A DNA stretch of 64,000 bases, taken from assembly GCA_905147135.1 (NCBI GenBank), contig LR990061.1, forward strand, positions 9,834,026 through 9,898,025, given 5' to 3'. A program made the position numbers and the translations under genes. This DNA comes from Blastobasis lacticolella. Taxonomy: Eukaryota; Arthropoda; Insecta; Lepidoptera; Blastobasidae. This document shows, piece by piece, positions 1-11,482 of this stretch (position 1 is its first letter; every line of letters starts with the position of its first letter). The notes under the pieces were generated by a model. That model saw only the letters and a program-made list of their open reading frames with translations. It was not told the origin of the DNA and made no database searches.

Positions 1-681
1 ATCGATGTACTTATTTTATTTCTTGGCTATTGTTGTTTGGATGTTATGTGTGTTGGGGACAGCTGTGTCAAGGGAAGGGAGCGGTTTTTATTAATATTAT
101 TTGTTGATGCAGTGGCGGCTTAATATAGGTCATATAATATACCATTATACTATACTATATAATAATATAGTAATAGTACTAGCATCTCTTCGCATGGGTA
201 GTGAAATTAACAAATTATACACCAAAACCTTCCTCATGAAAATATTTGATATTTGAATTACCAAATTGATTAAGCACTGTTATTGGATACAAAATAATTA
301 AAGAAACATACACATAGATTATGTGGCTGTCTGAATTAACAAATTGCATAGTTTTGTAAAAACAGTTGACGTTATGATGTAGCCGTGCCACATGTGCATA
401 GTGCATGCATAGGTATCCTATGGGTCCACAGGATAAAAACTACGTAATATTTTACTTTATAGAGGCCATTACAGTGCAAGTTAATAGTATATCTATAGAT
501 TTTAAACTTCATCAGGCCATTACAAAAACTGTCAAGAAACAGTTATTTTTTATGTCAAATAAGGAATTACGCATTAAAATGTGAAGCAAAAAAGCGGCCT
601 TTTCGAAAAAATCAGAGGATTGTAATTTTTACACATTCCGGTTTAAGTTGGTACTCATTTAGTAAACAACACGCAACTTAC
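1..681 (-). other. Oga intron 2 (partial)
   Basis: AT-rich sequence to the left of Oga exon 2. I see no further acceptor followed by barrel-like coding sequence, so this is taken as intron. A run of TATA/TAATA repeats lies at 128-175. Nothing else is recognised. Confidence 0.6.
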
Positions 682-733
682 TTAAGAAATAGGTCCTTCC
701 TTTGCTCTGTAGTCCACGGCCGACCGTAAAAGC
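682..733 (-). CDS. Oga: O-GlcNAcase, coding exon 2
   Basis: Second coding exon of the gene starting at 918. The minus strand reads TTGCAG acceptor, 52 nt of coding sequence, then a GTAAGT donor. It encodes FYGRPWTTEQRKDLFL and leaves two bases for the next codon. Joined to exon 1 it gives CGVVEGFYGRPW, the signature at the start of the GH84 (NCOAT/OGA) TIM barrel that binds GlcNAc. The phase (1 nt from exon 1 plus 2 nt here) restores a glycine exactly where the family has one. No later exon is visible between 1 and 681, so the barrel, including its catalytic aspartates, lies off the left end. The enzyme removes O-linked GlcNAc from serine and threonine of nuclear and cytosolic proteins. Identification rests on remembered family sequence. 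Confidence 0.9.
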
Positions 734-851
734 CTGCAATAGACGAAGCTAGGTCATTCACTTGTACACAAGTTAGCATTATACATATCTATAGAATAAC
801 GATTTGTTGAAGACAACTCTAAGGAACTCTCCAATATAACTTACAACTTAC

Positions 852-918
852 CTTCAACAACACCGCATATGAAGTCTTTGCTCTTAGCGCTCGGCTCGTC
901 TGGAGAGCTTTCAGTCAT
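852..918 (-). CDS. Oga: O-GlcNAcase, first coding exon (gene runs off left edge)
   Basis: The minus-strand start codon at 918-916 opens a 67-nt exon encoding MTESSPDEPSAKSKDFICGV followed by VE and the first base of a glycine codon, ending at a consensus GTAAGT donor (851-846). A short acidic, serine-rich leader directly before the CGVVEG motif fits the disordered N-terminus of animal O-GlcNAcases, which have little or no signal peptide and act in cytosol and nucleus. The leader is short compared with the roughly 60 residues of the human protein. Glass lies upstream in the same orientation, with its stop about 9.7 kb away. No TATA box is obvious above the ATG. Confidence 0.9.
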
Positions 919-1910
919 ATTTACAAGCAAATTACAAAAATATTACTGAAAGTAAAAACTGTTCGTAAGATGCAGCAACTTTGGAAGAGCGTATCGTTCG
1001 ATGTAAACGACAGATAGCCCCACAATCACTTATAAGAAGATGTACGTAACTTTACTAATAAACTATCAAGTTTAGGCCACCGCTTTATCCGTTTTAGACG
1101 ATTTATAAAAAAATAATTTATCCCCAATATGAAAATATTACAGACGAACTGTGATGTGTCAAACGGTTAGGTATTTTCTAGTGTAATAAATACGTGCTAA
1201 TCATGACGTTATAGATACTATGGAAATTACCGTACTCTAACCTTGATTTACCAAAAGGATAAACTGTTAGAAAACGAACAATCCACATGAACAACTATAC
1301 AAGTCTTGTACTGTAACAAAATTGATTTAATATTTATTTAGTTAATACAAATTATCTGTACCTATAAAGTACCTGTTCTAAAATGTGTGTTTTATTGGAT
1401 TATTAGTGAGTCATATTACAACGTCAAAGAAAGATGTAGCCGGTCTTCTTGAAGAGCGCTATCTCGTTTTAATTTATTGCAGGGCTCACCCTCAGTGTTG
1501 CTAGAGTTATCATGCAAAACCTACTACTACCTCAGAAGGAGGTTGATTAGAGACACGATTCTGAAAAATACATTAAAGCGAGACCATTAGATGTATAAAA
1601 ACATAGATATTTTGCGCTTTCTTCTCAGAAAAGGTGATTCGGTTACTAAATTTAATACTTGAGAATCCTGCTAAGCAATGACATCTAGGTATCTAGTAAG
1701 GCTGACGAGAACTTAACTTTTTACTTTTTAAAGTAGCTGTCTGAAAATCCCCCATTGTACAGCCGTAAAATAAACTGCAACAAAAATGATAGATTCTGTA
1801 ACAACCCCTGAAATGGCTATTGTTATTTTATGTTGAACAAATTGCTTTTTTTTTAATTTATTTATTATACATATAGGTACATATTTGCGTAAAAGATTGA
1901 GTGCATGATA
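919..1910. other. Upstream region of Oga, no gene seen
   Basis: Contains the 5' untranslated region and presumably the promoter of Oga on the minus strand. I see no coding exon, clear TATA box or recognised repeat. Confidence 0.5.
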
Positions 1911-1985
1911 TTCCAATAAACTAAGGTGTACCACAAGGCAGTATCATAGGATCACTTCTTTTTCCCTCTTAAAATAACGGTAGAC
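1911..1985 (+). pseudogene. LINE reverse-transcriptase fragment
   Basis: The plus strand reads CCAATAAACTAAGGTGTACC and then encodes GVPQGSIIGSLLF, the conserved core of non-LTR reverse transcriptases just before the catalytic aspartates. It is homologous at DNA level, including the CCAATAAACT lead-in, to the RT units repeated at 9.6-10.5 kb. Only about 75 bp remain before the foldback element begins. Confidence 0.7.
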
Positions 1986-1988
1986 ATA

Positions 1989-3424
1989 TACACCCGGTTT
2001 CTGAAACGCTTGTCAACGCAAAAATTACGTAACAGCTTGTTAAACACTGATTAAATGCAGTTTGGGTTTCTGAAAGGGCCAAATGACGGCTTGTTAACAG
2101 CTTGTTAACGTATTGTCAAATTTCCAATTAACGGCTGATTAATGTAATTTTGGGTTTCCGGAAAGCTTTTTCTCATGTTAACTGTATGTTATTGTATTTT
2201 GCCTTGCCTTATATGCCTTGTTATTTTAATTGGCGAAAATCGACCAATTAACCGATTGTCAAAAGAAATTATTTCCGATTTTCTTGGTCTAGGTCTTGGT
2301 CCTGGCCCTGGTCCAGGTCCTAGTTTTGGTCCAAGGCAAAGTCCAGGTCTAGGGTCCAGGTTCTGGTCCAGGATCATGACCAAAAGTGCAACCTTGATCA
2401 CAATTTGGGCTTGAACCAGAACCAGGACCTAGACCAGTGCCAGCACATATACCATAAACATTAGCTGGACCAGGACCTGGTCCGGGGCCAGGAAACGGAC
2501 CAGAACCAGGACCAGGACCTGAACCACGAATGTCAGGGTCCAGGACCTGGACCTGAACTAGGAGCTGGTCCGGGGCCAGGGCTTGAACCTGATCCAGGAC
2601 CTGGTCCGCAGCCAGGACCTGGACCTGAACTAGAAGCTGGTCCGGGGCCAGGGCCTGAACCTGATCCAGGACCTGGTGCGGGGCCAGGACCTGGACCTGA
2701 ACCACGAACTGGTCTGGGTTCAGGACCTGGACCTGAACCAGTACCTGGTCCTGGCTTCGGACCAGGTCCTGGTTCAGGTCTAGGTATTGGCCCCAGACCA
2801 GGTACTGGGTCCAGGACCTGGACCCGGACCACTTCGTGGTTCAGGTCCAGGTCCTGGCTTCGGACCAGGTCCTAGTTCAGATCCAGGTCCTGGACCCTGA
2901 CATGTGCGTGGTTCAGGTCCTGGTCCTGGTTCAGGTCCGAGTCCTGGCCCCGAAACAGGTCCTGGTCCAGCTAATGTTTATGGTATATGTGCTGGCACTG
3001 GTCTAGGTCCTGGTTCTGGTTCAAGCTCAAATTGTGATCAAGGTTGCAGTTTTGGTCATGATCCTGGACCAGAACCTGGACCCTAGACCTGGACTTTGCC
3101 TTGGACCAAAACTAGGACCTGGACCAGGGCTAGGACCAAGACCTAGACCAAGAATATCGGATATAATTTCTTTTGAGAATCGTTTAATTGGTCGATTTTC
3201 GCCAATTAAAATAACAAGGCGATAACATACAGTTAACATGAGAAAAAGCTTTCCGGAAACCCAAAATGACATTAATCAGCCGTTAATTGGAGATTTGACA
3301 ATCCGTTAACAAGCTGTTAACAAACTGTCAGTTGGCCCTTTCAGAAACCCAAACTGCATTTAATCAGTGTTTAACAAGCTGTTACGTAATTTTTGCGTTG
3401 ACAAGCGTTTCAGAAACCGGGTGA
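1989..3424. mobile_element. Foldback DNA element with GGWCCW hexamer core
   Basis: A 1.44-kb palindrome. The left end TACACCCGGTTTCTGAAACG is matched in inverse at the right end (CCGGGTGA). The two arms mirror each other through about 290 bp of unique sequence and then through degenerate GGWCCW hexamers. Islands inside the hexamers are also mirrored, for example the segments around 2440-2465 and 2968-2995. Flanks TAGACATA (1981-1988) and TAGACATT (3425-3432) look like an 8-bp target duplication with one change, as hAT-type elements leave. No transposase is present. Long Gly-Pro reading frames on both strands are by-products of the hexamer. Confidence 0.8.
2281..3110. repeat. Degenerate GGWCCW satellite, self-complementary
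   Basis: Core of the foldback element. The hexamer alternates GGWCC and CCWGG and is its own reverse complement up to W, so both strands read as Gly-Pro repeats. Units vary (GGTCCA, GGTCCT, GGACCT, GGTTCA, GGGCCA). Confidence 0.85.
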
Positions 3425-3731
3425 TAGACATTGATTTATTGATAAAATAATTTACAGGTCACTTAAATTAATTGCTTCAAAATAACAATCGTGATAGTAT
3501 CTAATCCAATATTAACAAATGTCATAAAAATAATTATAGCAAGCCATCAATAATTAAATATAAATAATAATAATTCCTCAAGAAGTGATTAGTCATTAAT
3601 TAAATAAATAATGATATTCATAATGTCAATAATAATATAGCTAACGTTTGTCAATAATAAATTCATAGAAAAAATAATAGTACAAAAAAAAAAGTCATTT
3701 AATTACTGATGTACAGCCATGTCACAAGTCT

Positions 3732-4220
3732 CTATTTAAACACAGTCAATTTAAGGTCCAAAAATTCAGCAAGTGAGTAGAACGCCTGCGTAATGAGCCA
3801 CTGGTGAAGCTTCTGCCTAAATGTTCCAGAACTCGGAGCTTCTACGACCGATTGTGGGAGCCTGTTATACACAGGCGGCCCCATAATACGAATAGTCTTT
3901 GATGATTTTGCCAAAGAGTGCGGTACAGGCAACAGCCGATTTGTATGCCTAATACTATACGAATGACATCCACCCATACACGGATAATGATTTAGGTTTT
4001 CCCTTACGTATGTGGCTATCTGAAAAATCAGAAGACACGTCAATGTCATGATACCAAGTTCCACAAAGAGTGGCCTGGCCGGTTCGTCATACGGCACTCG
4101 GGCTATTGCTCGGACCGCACGCTTCTGCATCCTAAACACTCGCTCCCACTCTGCCGCGTGGCCCCACAGCTCAACGCCATACTGTAGAAGGGACTGTATT
4201 GTTGCAAAGTAACAGGTTCG
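3732..4220 (-). pseudogene. LINE C-terminal region
   Basis: Encodes RTCYFATIQSLLQYGVELWG, MQKRAVRAIA and PPVYNRLPQSV, the conserved region after the RT domain in jockey-like LINEs. The same block recurs at 56940-57620 and, shorter, at 45675-45862. It ends with a normal stop and continues the RT frame once the nested insertion is removed. Confidence 0.85.
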
Positions 4221-4225
4221 CACTG

Positions 4226-4764
4226 GCGGATAGATGCGTATGCGCCGGCGAGTAGGCGGAGACTGGCTGGGCTGGGTGGGATCTAGTTGCGTCTAGGCGG
4301 CGGGTGGTGGCTGGGTAGGCTGGGCGGGGTGCGGGGCGAGACGGCGTCCCCTCCCAGCCTGCCCCGCCGCCAGCACCATGGCATAGCGAGGCCGCGGGAA
4401 CGGGTGGATTGCGCAACGACCAGCAGATGTGCCGTGCTGTTTAATCTACTATACCTACATATTTTTTATTTATTTTTATGTATTTATTTATTGTTATCTA
4501 GGTAGTATAACGCCCGTGACGTACCCAAACAATGGGCCCACAGAATACCAGCGCTGTGAGTCGTTTCTTGCGCCTCACAGCACATGCTGAGTGGGTACCA
4601 TTTGCGCTAGCCGCTGCGGCACCGACAGTGTCATGGGAGACTACATATTGTCTTAATTAAGATATTTTAAATGTTAATGTGTCCTTTGTATGTAATTGTA
4701 ACTGTTATTGTGTCGTGGTGTGCTATGTGTAATAAATGTATTTTCTTTCTTTCTTTCTTTCTTT
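4226..4764 (+). mobile_element. Nested retroposon with TTTC tail and 5-bp target duplication
   Basis: A 539-bp insertion in the minus-strand LINE. CACTG flanks it at 4221-4225 and 4765-4769. Removing the insert and one CACTG restores a continuous reading frame through LPQESV into RTCYFATIQS, which proves insertion. The insert has a GC-rich 5' part, AATAAA at 4731-4736 and a TTTTC(TTTC)n tail, so it is a plus-strand, poly(A)-type retroposon, likely a 5'-truncated LINE 3' end. Confidence 0.85.
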
Positions 4765-4769
4765 CACTG

Positions 4770-5700
4770 ATTCTTGCGGGAGAGTTGAGCTTAGACGGCT
4801 CAAAGCAAAACACGCCCCTCCAAGCTTTCCACAGAGCTTATCGATGTGAAAATCCCACGTGAGACTTTGATCAACTCGGAAACCTAGGAATGACATAACC
4901 TCAACCTGCTCAATTGCAACTCCGTCGACATTTACAATCAACGGCCGGCGCGTGCGACCTGACAAATCAAATTGTACATATTGAATTTTTGCCAGATTTA
5001 ATATTAACCCATTTTGCCTAAACCAATCGCCCAACTGATGAGCAACCACGTTGAGTTTTGCTTCCAGGCCTTCTAGGGATACATCTGTAATTACTACCGC
5101 CACATCATCAGCAAACATAAAAATGTCTCCCAGCGTTATGGAGGTGGGTAAATCATTTAAAAGCAGCGAGAAAAACAAGTTGGACAGTGACGATCCTTGC
5201 GGAACGCCTCTGTCCGCCGACAATCCCTCCGAACGAAGATCGCCGCCCCTCGCAACAACGTACTGTTTCCTGGCTTTCATAAATTGAGCCAGTACAGAGA
5301 GCATCGGCCCGTCTATCCCATAGAATTTAAGTTTCGCGGCAAGTACGTCGTGGTCAGCAACGTCAAACGCCTTGGAGAGGTCGCAGCACAACAACGCCAC
5401 TTGCTGCTTTTGCTCTCGCGCCTGGAGAATTCGACTATGCACTTCTCGGACCAACATTGTTGTGGAATGGCCAGCGCGGTACGCGAACTGCCGATCCGAC
5501 AATGCCTCTGTATCGTTCAGGAAACGAGTTAGTCTGGACGTAAGTCCATTTTCAAATATTTTTGCGATTGTTGGGATGACTGATATCGGCCGATAGCAGT
5601 TTGGATCGCTCTTCTTACCCTTTCCTTTATATAGAGGACACACTTTGATTTCCTTCAAGACATCGGGGTATTTGCCTTCCCGTATAGGTACAGCAGTTAA
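4770..5700 (-). pseudogene. LINE reverse transcriptase domain
   Basis: Open stretch of about 300 codons with the ordered RT motifs: VCPLYKGKGKKSDPNCYRPI, then AYRAGHST, CCDLSKAFDV, GVPQGSSLSNLFF and the catalytic FADDVAVV. It starts by a frameshift from the linker near 5700 and is cut at 4769 by a nested insertion. RT motifs look intact, but without flanking endonuclease and C-terminus the unit cannot be autonomous. Confidence 0.85.
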
Positions 5701-5704
5701 ATAA

Positions 5705-6960
5705 TGTCGCCAGGACTGGCGATATTTGCTCGGCTATTGGAACCAAAGTTTCAATCGAAACCCCATAAATATCACGCGTCGGTTTCCTAGCGACACGTTT
5801 ATTAATGATTGTATAGACCTCGTAAGGAGTAAAGCTAGTCAGACGAAGAGAGCGATCCGCCTTATGGCGCGCCTCGGCCAGCGTCGCGGTAGCGCGCGGC
5901 GCGTCAGCCCGTGGGGCACCACACCGCGAGGAGGACGAGGTAAACTGCTCGTTCATGAAGTTGACAAGCTCTTGAGCTGATGCAAATCCCTCTCCATTTG
6001 TTTTCTTAATAACACACGTTAAATCCACACCAACTGTTTGCTTTTTGCACGATTCAATATTGACAACGCGCCACATAGATTTCATAACATTATTACTATC
6101 ATTAATCATTTTTGTCAAATACTTGGTTCGTTCATTACTTAATAATTTATTATACATGTCATTACATTTATCTAACTTAATTTTAATTTCATTGTTGTGT
6201 GGAAATTTTAGTAATATATTGTGCAAGTCAAATATATGGTATTTTAAGTTTTGAATTTCATCCGTTACCCACGTACTATTATTATTTATATTCGGCCGCC
6301 GCTTTAAAGGAAAGCAAATATTCATTTTAGCTACTAAAATATTCAGAACGGCACTTGAAAGACTGTCTGCAGACAAATGTCGGCTGTAAACCTGCGCCCA
6401 GTCAACGCCAAGCACGGCCTCGCAGAAAGCGGCCCGAGAGGCGCTCTACTGGACGCGCACCAGTCGGGTGGCCGGCGGCAGCTCGCTCGGCGCTACTTGC
6501 ACGCAGCAACGGACACAGTGGTGGTCGCCCAGGCGACTCACTACGGGAGACGCCTCGATACACGATGTATTCATGTTAGAATACACGTGATCAATTGACG
6601 TTGATGAGCCGCCAACCACACGGGTAGGAAAGTCGACCTCGTTGTTAAATTTGTGAACTGATAACGTATCACTCAAGATCTTTCGATCTGGGCTCCTAAC
6701 TAACCAGTTAATATTCGAATCTCCCACCGAATCTCTCTCTCATGATGCAATCGAGTCCTATTTTACTGATCTCATTAAGAAGGCGTTCTAGTCTTTTAAA
6801 AAGAAGTGTTGCTATTCGTCATATTAGAATAAAAACATACAATAACTAATTTATAATTTGTCAGTTGTGTTGCTGATATTTCGAAGTGCATTTCTGTGCT
6901 CAACATACACAATTCTACCATTTCGGTAGTCTTTAGTCCATTTCATTTCACTGCATTTCG
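5705..6960 (-). pseudogene. LINE ORF2 endonuclease and linker (broken)
   Basis: The upper part (about 6960-6730) reads like the middle of an AP-type endonuclease. After a frameshift near 6725 come GDSNINW, STSIDHVYSN and a DHH motif, matching the C-terminal half of the endonuclease/exonuclease/phosphatase fold. An in-frame TAG at 6448-6446 breaks the frame before the linker that leads toward the RT. The catalytic N-terminus is missing or too decayed to see. Overall dead. Confidence 0.75.
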
Positions 6961-7734
6961 TTCTGCAACAATACTTCCAGCCGCTTAGTTTTATTATTAA
7001 GCGATTGTATATTTTGTAAACATAAAAACAGCTGATCGAGGTTATTGTTTACTGGTAGTGCTCTGTGAGTGCGGGTCGATCTAGATCTGCAATTTAAATT
7101 TACCTAGGTACTGGTAGGTAGGTAACACGGCATAACTGAATTTTACTCGGACGAAATCTCAACCTAAAGGTAATTAAAGGTAAGGCAATAAAAAAGTAAA
7201 CCACTTTGTATAACCCATTTACTTTCATTTTCAACATGTACTTACTATTTGAGTACAATATTTTCCTTAACTAATAGGTGCTTAAATAAGAAACTAGGTT
7301 ACACTTTGCTTTAGGAATAAATACCTACCCAAACGTAGTTACAATATCCACATTTAATACATAAAAGATCTTTGCTATTATCTTTATCCATATCATATAT
7401 AAAGGAAATGGTGCTAGCATGGAATAGATTTTGAACGTCTTCAGTTTTTGATGCTTGGATAAAATCCACTTCCAAAGTACAATATGCTCATAAAGTTTTG
7501 ATTTTTCTTATACATTTTCCTTAAATACTCAATATCTACGTCAGACACGATTGTCGAACGTCCGACGATAATCGTCCGACGACGATAAACATATATACAA
7601 ATGTGGGTAAATACGATAATCGGGTCAAACATAAGGGTGCCAATATGAGCTCTTTCAACTCCAATCTCTACGGCTGCTTCAGTATCAACCTATTTAGTAT
7701 CTTCTTCTGTCAAATAATGAGCAGTTTTCCAATA
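6961..7734. other. No gene recognised
   Basis: AT-rich intergenic sequence; no coding exon or repeat recognised. Confidence 0.4.
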
Positions 7735-8195
7735 GGTAACTACAGCATTCCTAACCACTCGAAAGATAGCGCTCCGACAATTTTGGTAATTAAAGATCGC
7801 TTGAAATAGGTATTTAGCATAGATGATATAAACACGTTATATTGTATTTATCAATAGTTTTCAACAATTTTAGAGGTCTTAATAAATTATTGCTAACAAA
7901 ACAAACATTAATTTGACCGAGTCAGTTCGTTTCATGGATGCTAAGATCGAGAATGGACGTATACAAACTATTAAAGGTTAAAAATAAATATATGTACTTT
8001 TTTATATTTTTTTCAACCTTTTAAAGTTATGTTTATATTAATAGCTTTTATATTTCAAGTTTAGTATTAGTTGGCTGCATGACATCACTGCTACAATCAT
8101 ACAGATTTAAAAAGAAAGTACCACAATTGTGGGAGCGCCATCTATTGTTGCTTTTTTGAACCAAATAACAATACATACTGGAAAACTCGCAATGG
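7735..8195. repeat. Inverted-ended repeat, copy 1
   Basis: Shares, in reverse orientation, long stretches with 40090-40420. Both carry AGATGGCGCTCC.ACAATTTTGG-like sequence near each end in inverted orientation (here around 7767 and 8120-8145), suggesting a MITE-like element. No coding capacity. Confidence 0.6.
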
Positions 8196-9560
8196 GATAA
8201 AAGAAAATCCCATTTTTACAAAACAAACTTAGTAGAATTTTGGTTGAGAGTCAGTTTGTAAATTCAGCTCAGAGGTCAGACTCTTTTAACTCTCTTTTTT
8301 TCTTCAGCATATGTGTAGCATGAGTCAAAATGGATAACTATACTTAAACACTGTGCCACATATTAGAAATTCTACACTGTGGCGTGGCTTAAGCATTGTT
8401 GTTTGTTTGACACGGAGTTTGAGAGCGTCACTTTTGAGGACCATGAATTGATTCCGACATTTCGGACGGATCGTCATTTTTAGTTGTCTTCCGAGGTTTT
8501 CGGCAGTAGTAGGTAGAAGATATAAGATGGTGGTATAACCAAGCTGACTCCTCTGTTTATCAAGAGTAGGTATCTATCTATATCAACTATCATATTACCT
8601 ATGTAGGTACTTACAAAATTAGCGAAAGATTTACTAGGTAAAATACTTTTGCTATAGAAAAATTTCGCAATCATACGATAGGTATAGAACTTGATCTAGA
8701 TCGATAAATGCCCCTAAATCTCAGCCTTAGGGCTTTTCTATTTGTAAAGTAAATTAAATACAAGTAGAGACACATTTCTAAGTTATACTTTTTGACTAGA
8801 TCAATACAATACTGATTGCGTAATATTCATGTAATACCTTAATCGAAGTACTTATTTAATAATTACATTCATTTAAAACACATCATTATTTACACTTTTA
8901 AAGGTGCTCAGCAAGGCTAGTACAAGTGCTGTCTCGCATACGATAAACGACAAACGCGCGACATAGAAACTGCTATCTTGCTCATCTTAGTATTGAGAGT
9001 AGGAAACAAATGCTTTGTCGCGTCGTGAGCTGTGTCGCGGGCACACTTGTCCTAGCCGTGCTGTCCAATATATTTACAATACTAAGTAAATACAACATGA
9101 CTCCCGCAGCTGGACCTAATCTGCCCAGCTAGAGTTCACGGAGGAGTACATTGTTTCATTATGGAAAATTCACTATTTAGCAATCCATTAGAGATTCGGT
9201 GAGAAAAGTGAACAGCCCTTATAATACCTAGAAGTAAGTAGTAGTGCATAGTCCTAGTAGTTTCTGTGTGGACTGTGGACAGACAGACCTACAGACATAG
9301 CAAAACTAAAAGGGTTCCTTGTCTTACTACGGAACCCTAAAAACCACTAAGCGTGCATTACGTGACCTCCATTTAGGTACTAATAAAGTATGACAATAAT
9401 TCGTATTCACCGCATCCCTAATTAAAACCAGCGCGTCGTAATTACACTTTGCGTGACATCGGAACATCACCTAGCTTAGAGAATATCAGTGCCGTGGTCC
9501 AGTCTAGTCATGGTCGGTCTAGACTTAAAACGGCAATCAATTTATTTCAATTACACAAAG
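8196..9560. other. No gene recognised
   Basis: Region between Oga and the glass 3' end. No coding exon or clear repeat seen. A minus-strand AATAAA (plus TTTATT) at 9541-9546 could serve as a distal poly(A) signal for glass. Confidence 0.35.
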
Positions 9561-9589
9561 CAGAATCTTAAGACAGGTCTTACATTCAA

Positions 9590-10609
9590 GATCTTCTAGT
9601 AAACTACGGCGTGCCACAAAGCAGAATCATTAGACCACTCTTCTTATAACCTACGGCGTGCCACAAGGCAGCGTCTTAAGACCTCTCTACCTTTCAATAA
9701 CGATTAATTTACTGAATATCCTCTTCGGTCTAGAGGTAGAGCGTGGACAGGTCGCACTGAGGCAAGTGTCAGCTGATCACTCCGACAATCAGGTTACTAG
9801 TCATGATCGTCCAATAAACTACGGCGTGCCACAAGGCAGCATTTTAGGACCACTATTCATTTCAATAACAAGTAAGTCCAGGAGGTAAAACGTAGTGTGG
9901 ACTCAATATCCTCTTCCGTCTAGAGGTAGAGCGCAGACAGGCCGCACTGAGGCAAGTGTGAGCCGATCACGCCGCCACTGACTTACTAGTCATGATCTTC
10001 CAATAAACTACGGCGTGCCACAAGGCAGCATATTAGGACAACACTTCATTTCAATAACGACTAAGTCCAGGAGGTAAAACGTTGTGTGTACTCAATATCC
10101 TCTTCGGTCTAGAGGTAGAGCGTAGACAGGCCGCACTGAGGCAAGTGTCAGCCGATCACGCCGCCAATTGGGTCACTAGTCACGATCGTCCAATAAACTA
10201 CGGCGTGCCACAAGGCAGCATCTTAGGACCACTCTTACTTTTATGATCTTCCAATAAACTACGGCGTGCCAAAAGGCAGCATCGTAAGACCACTCTTCTT
10301 TTCAATAACGATAAAGTCCAGGAGGTTAAACATAGTGTGCACTCAATATCCTCTTCGGTCTAGAAGTAGAGCGTGGACAGGCCGCACTGAGGGAAGTCAG
10401 CCGATCACGCAGCCAATCAGGTTACTAGTTATGATCGTCCAATCAACTTCGGCGTGCCACAAGGCAGGATCTTACTTTTATGATCTATTTGACCACTATT
10501 CATTTCAATAACGAGTAAGTCCAGGAGGTAAAACGTAGTGTGTACTCAATATCCTCTTCGGTGTAGAGGTCTAGAGGTAGAGCGCGGACAGGCCGCACTG
10601 AGGCAAGTG
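9590..10609. repeat. Chimeric tandem array: LINE RT motif plus glass 3' end
   Basis: A repeat of about 187-190 bp. Each unit has a plus-strand segment encoding YGVPQGSILGPLF (near 9604, 9652, 9820, 10007, 10196, 10257 and 10444) and a second segment matching, on the minus strand, the last codons, stop and proximal 3' UTR of glass (9720-9782, 9910-9972, 10100-10162, 10351-10411; the authentic copy runs through 10623). Units differ by point changes and small indels, and two RT segments lack a glass partner. The array lies immediately downstream of the glass stop and would be part of its 3' UTR if the mRNA extends that far. The RT part matches 1911-1985. Confidence 0.85.
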
Positions 10610-10682
10610 TCAGCCGAGCACGCCGCCCGCCATGTTGCCGTGCACCCGCATGTGGCGGTTCAGGTTGCCGGACTGCGAGAAC
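10610..10682 (-). CDS. gl: Glass, last coding exon (finger 5 and C-terminus)
   Basis: The acceptor CACCAG precedes a 73-nt exon. Its first base completes the arginine codon left by the previous exon. It then encodes FSQSGNLNRHMRVH, the rest of the fifth C2H2 finger, and a short tail GNMAGGVLG before TGA (10612-10610). The tail is much shorter than the Drosophila tail I remember. The sequence from this point on is duplicated in the array at 9.6-10.6 kb. Confidence 0.93.
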
Positions 10683-10744
10683 CTGGTGGTAGGAAAGGTT
10701 TTTTTAAATTGATGTATTGGTGAACCCCATAATAAATAAATAAT

Positions 10745-10885
10745 CATCTTGGCGTTAATCTCCCGGTTATGAAGTTATGTTAATGTCAGCAGATCATGTA
10801 ATTACAGTGGAACGACTGCCATCGGACTTCCGTGGCTCTGCTATCAGGGGAATCTGACCAGATTGGATTATGGGTCCACCATTAG
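10745..10885 (-). mobile_element. SINE-B fragment in glass intron
   Basis: Reverse of the 3' half of the tRNA-headed SINE seen complete at 33660-34015: shared TTGGCGTTAAT, CAGTGGAACGACTGCCATC and CTGACCAGATTGGATTA. The tRNA head is missing. Confidence 0.75.
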
Positions 10886-11182
10886 AATGTTGGCTGAAAA
10901 TAAATGCACATCACCTTGTTCGGTTTCATAAAGCGTCGTCTCTGACGAATATGAGTAAATACGAAGCCAAACTAGCCGACTTGTAGCAGATATTTTTGCG
11001 CGTGCTACATGATTATCGACCTGGTTGCCAAGCCAACAGAGTGACCTTTCAACCATCTTTACATCACGTACCTACCAGTAACGTTAGATTATTGCTATGG
11101 AGGAGCGATCTCTCCTGTCACAGACAAAATATCCTTGTCTACTGGGTGAGATCCACCCAATGTACCTCTCTATATTGATTTA

Positions 11183-11482
<300 letters not shown>

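Larger units (their letters stand above)
3732..6960 (-). mobile_element. Decayed CR1/Jockey-type LINE
   Basis: The minus strand carries, in order, an endonuclease segment, a linker, a reverse transcriptase and a C-terminal region of one non-LTR retrotransposon. The coding sequence is broken by an in-frame stop at 6448-6446, frameshifts near 6725 and 5700, and an unrelated insertion (4226-4764). AT-rich sequence from 3731 down to about 3435 is probably its 3' untranslated region. The clade is inferred only from overall RT appearance. Confidence 0.85.

Noticed and set aside
2175..3272. Long Gly-Pro-rich reading frames on both strands, collagen-like
   Set aside because: They follow from the self-complementary GGWCCW hexamer and occur in several frames at once inside a palindromic element; no splice or start support.
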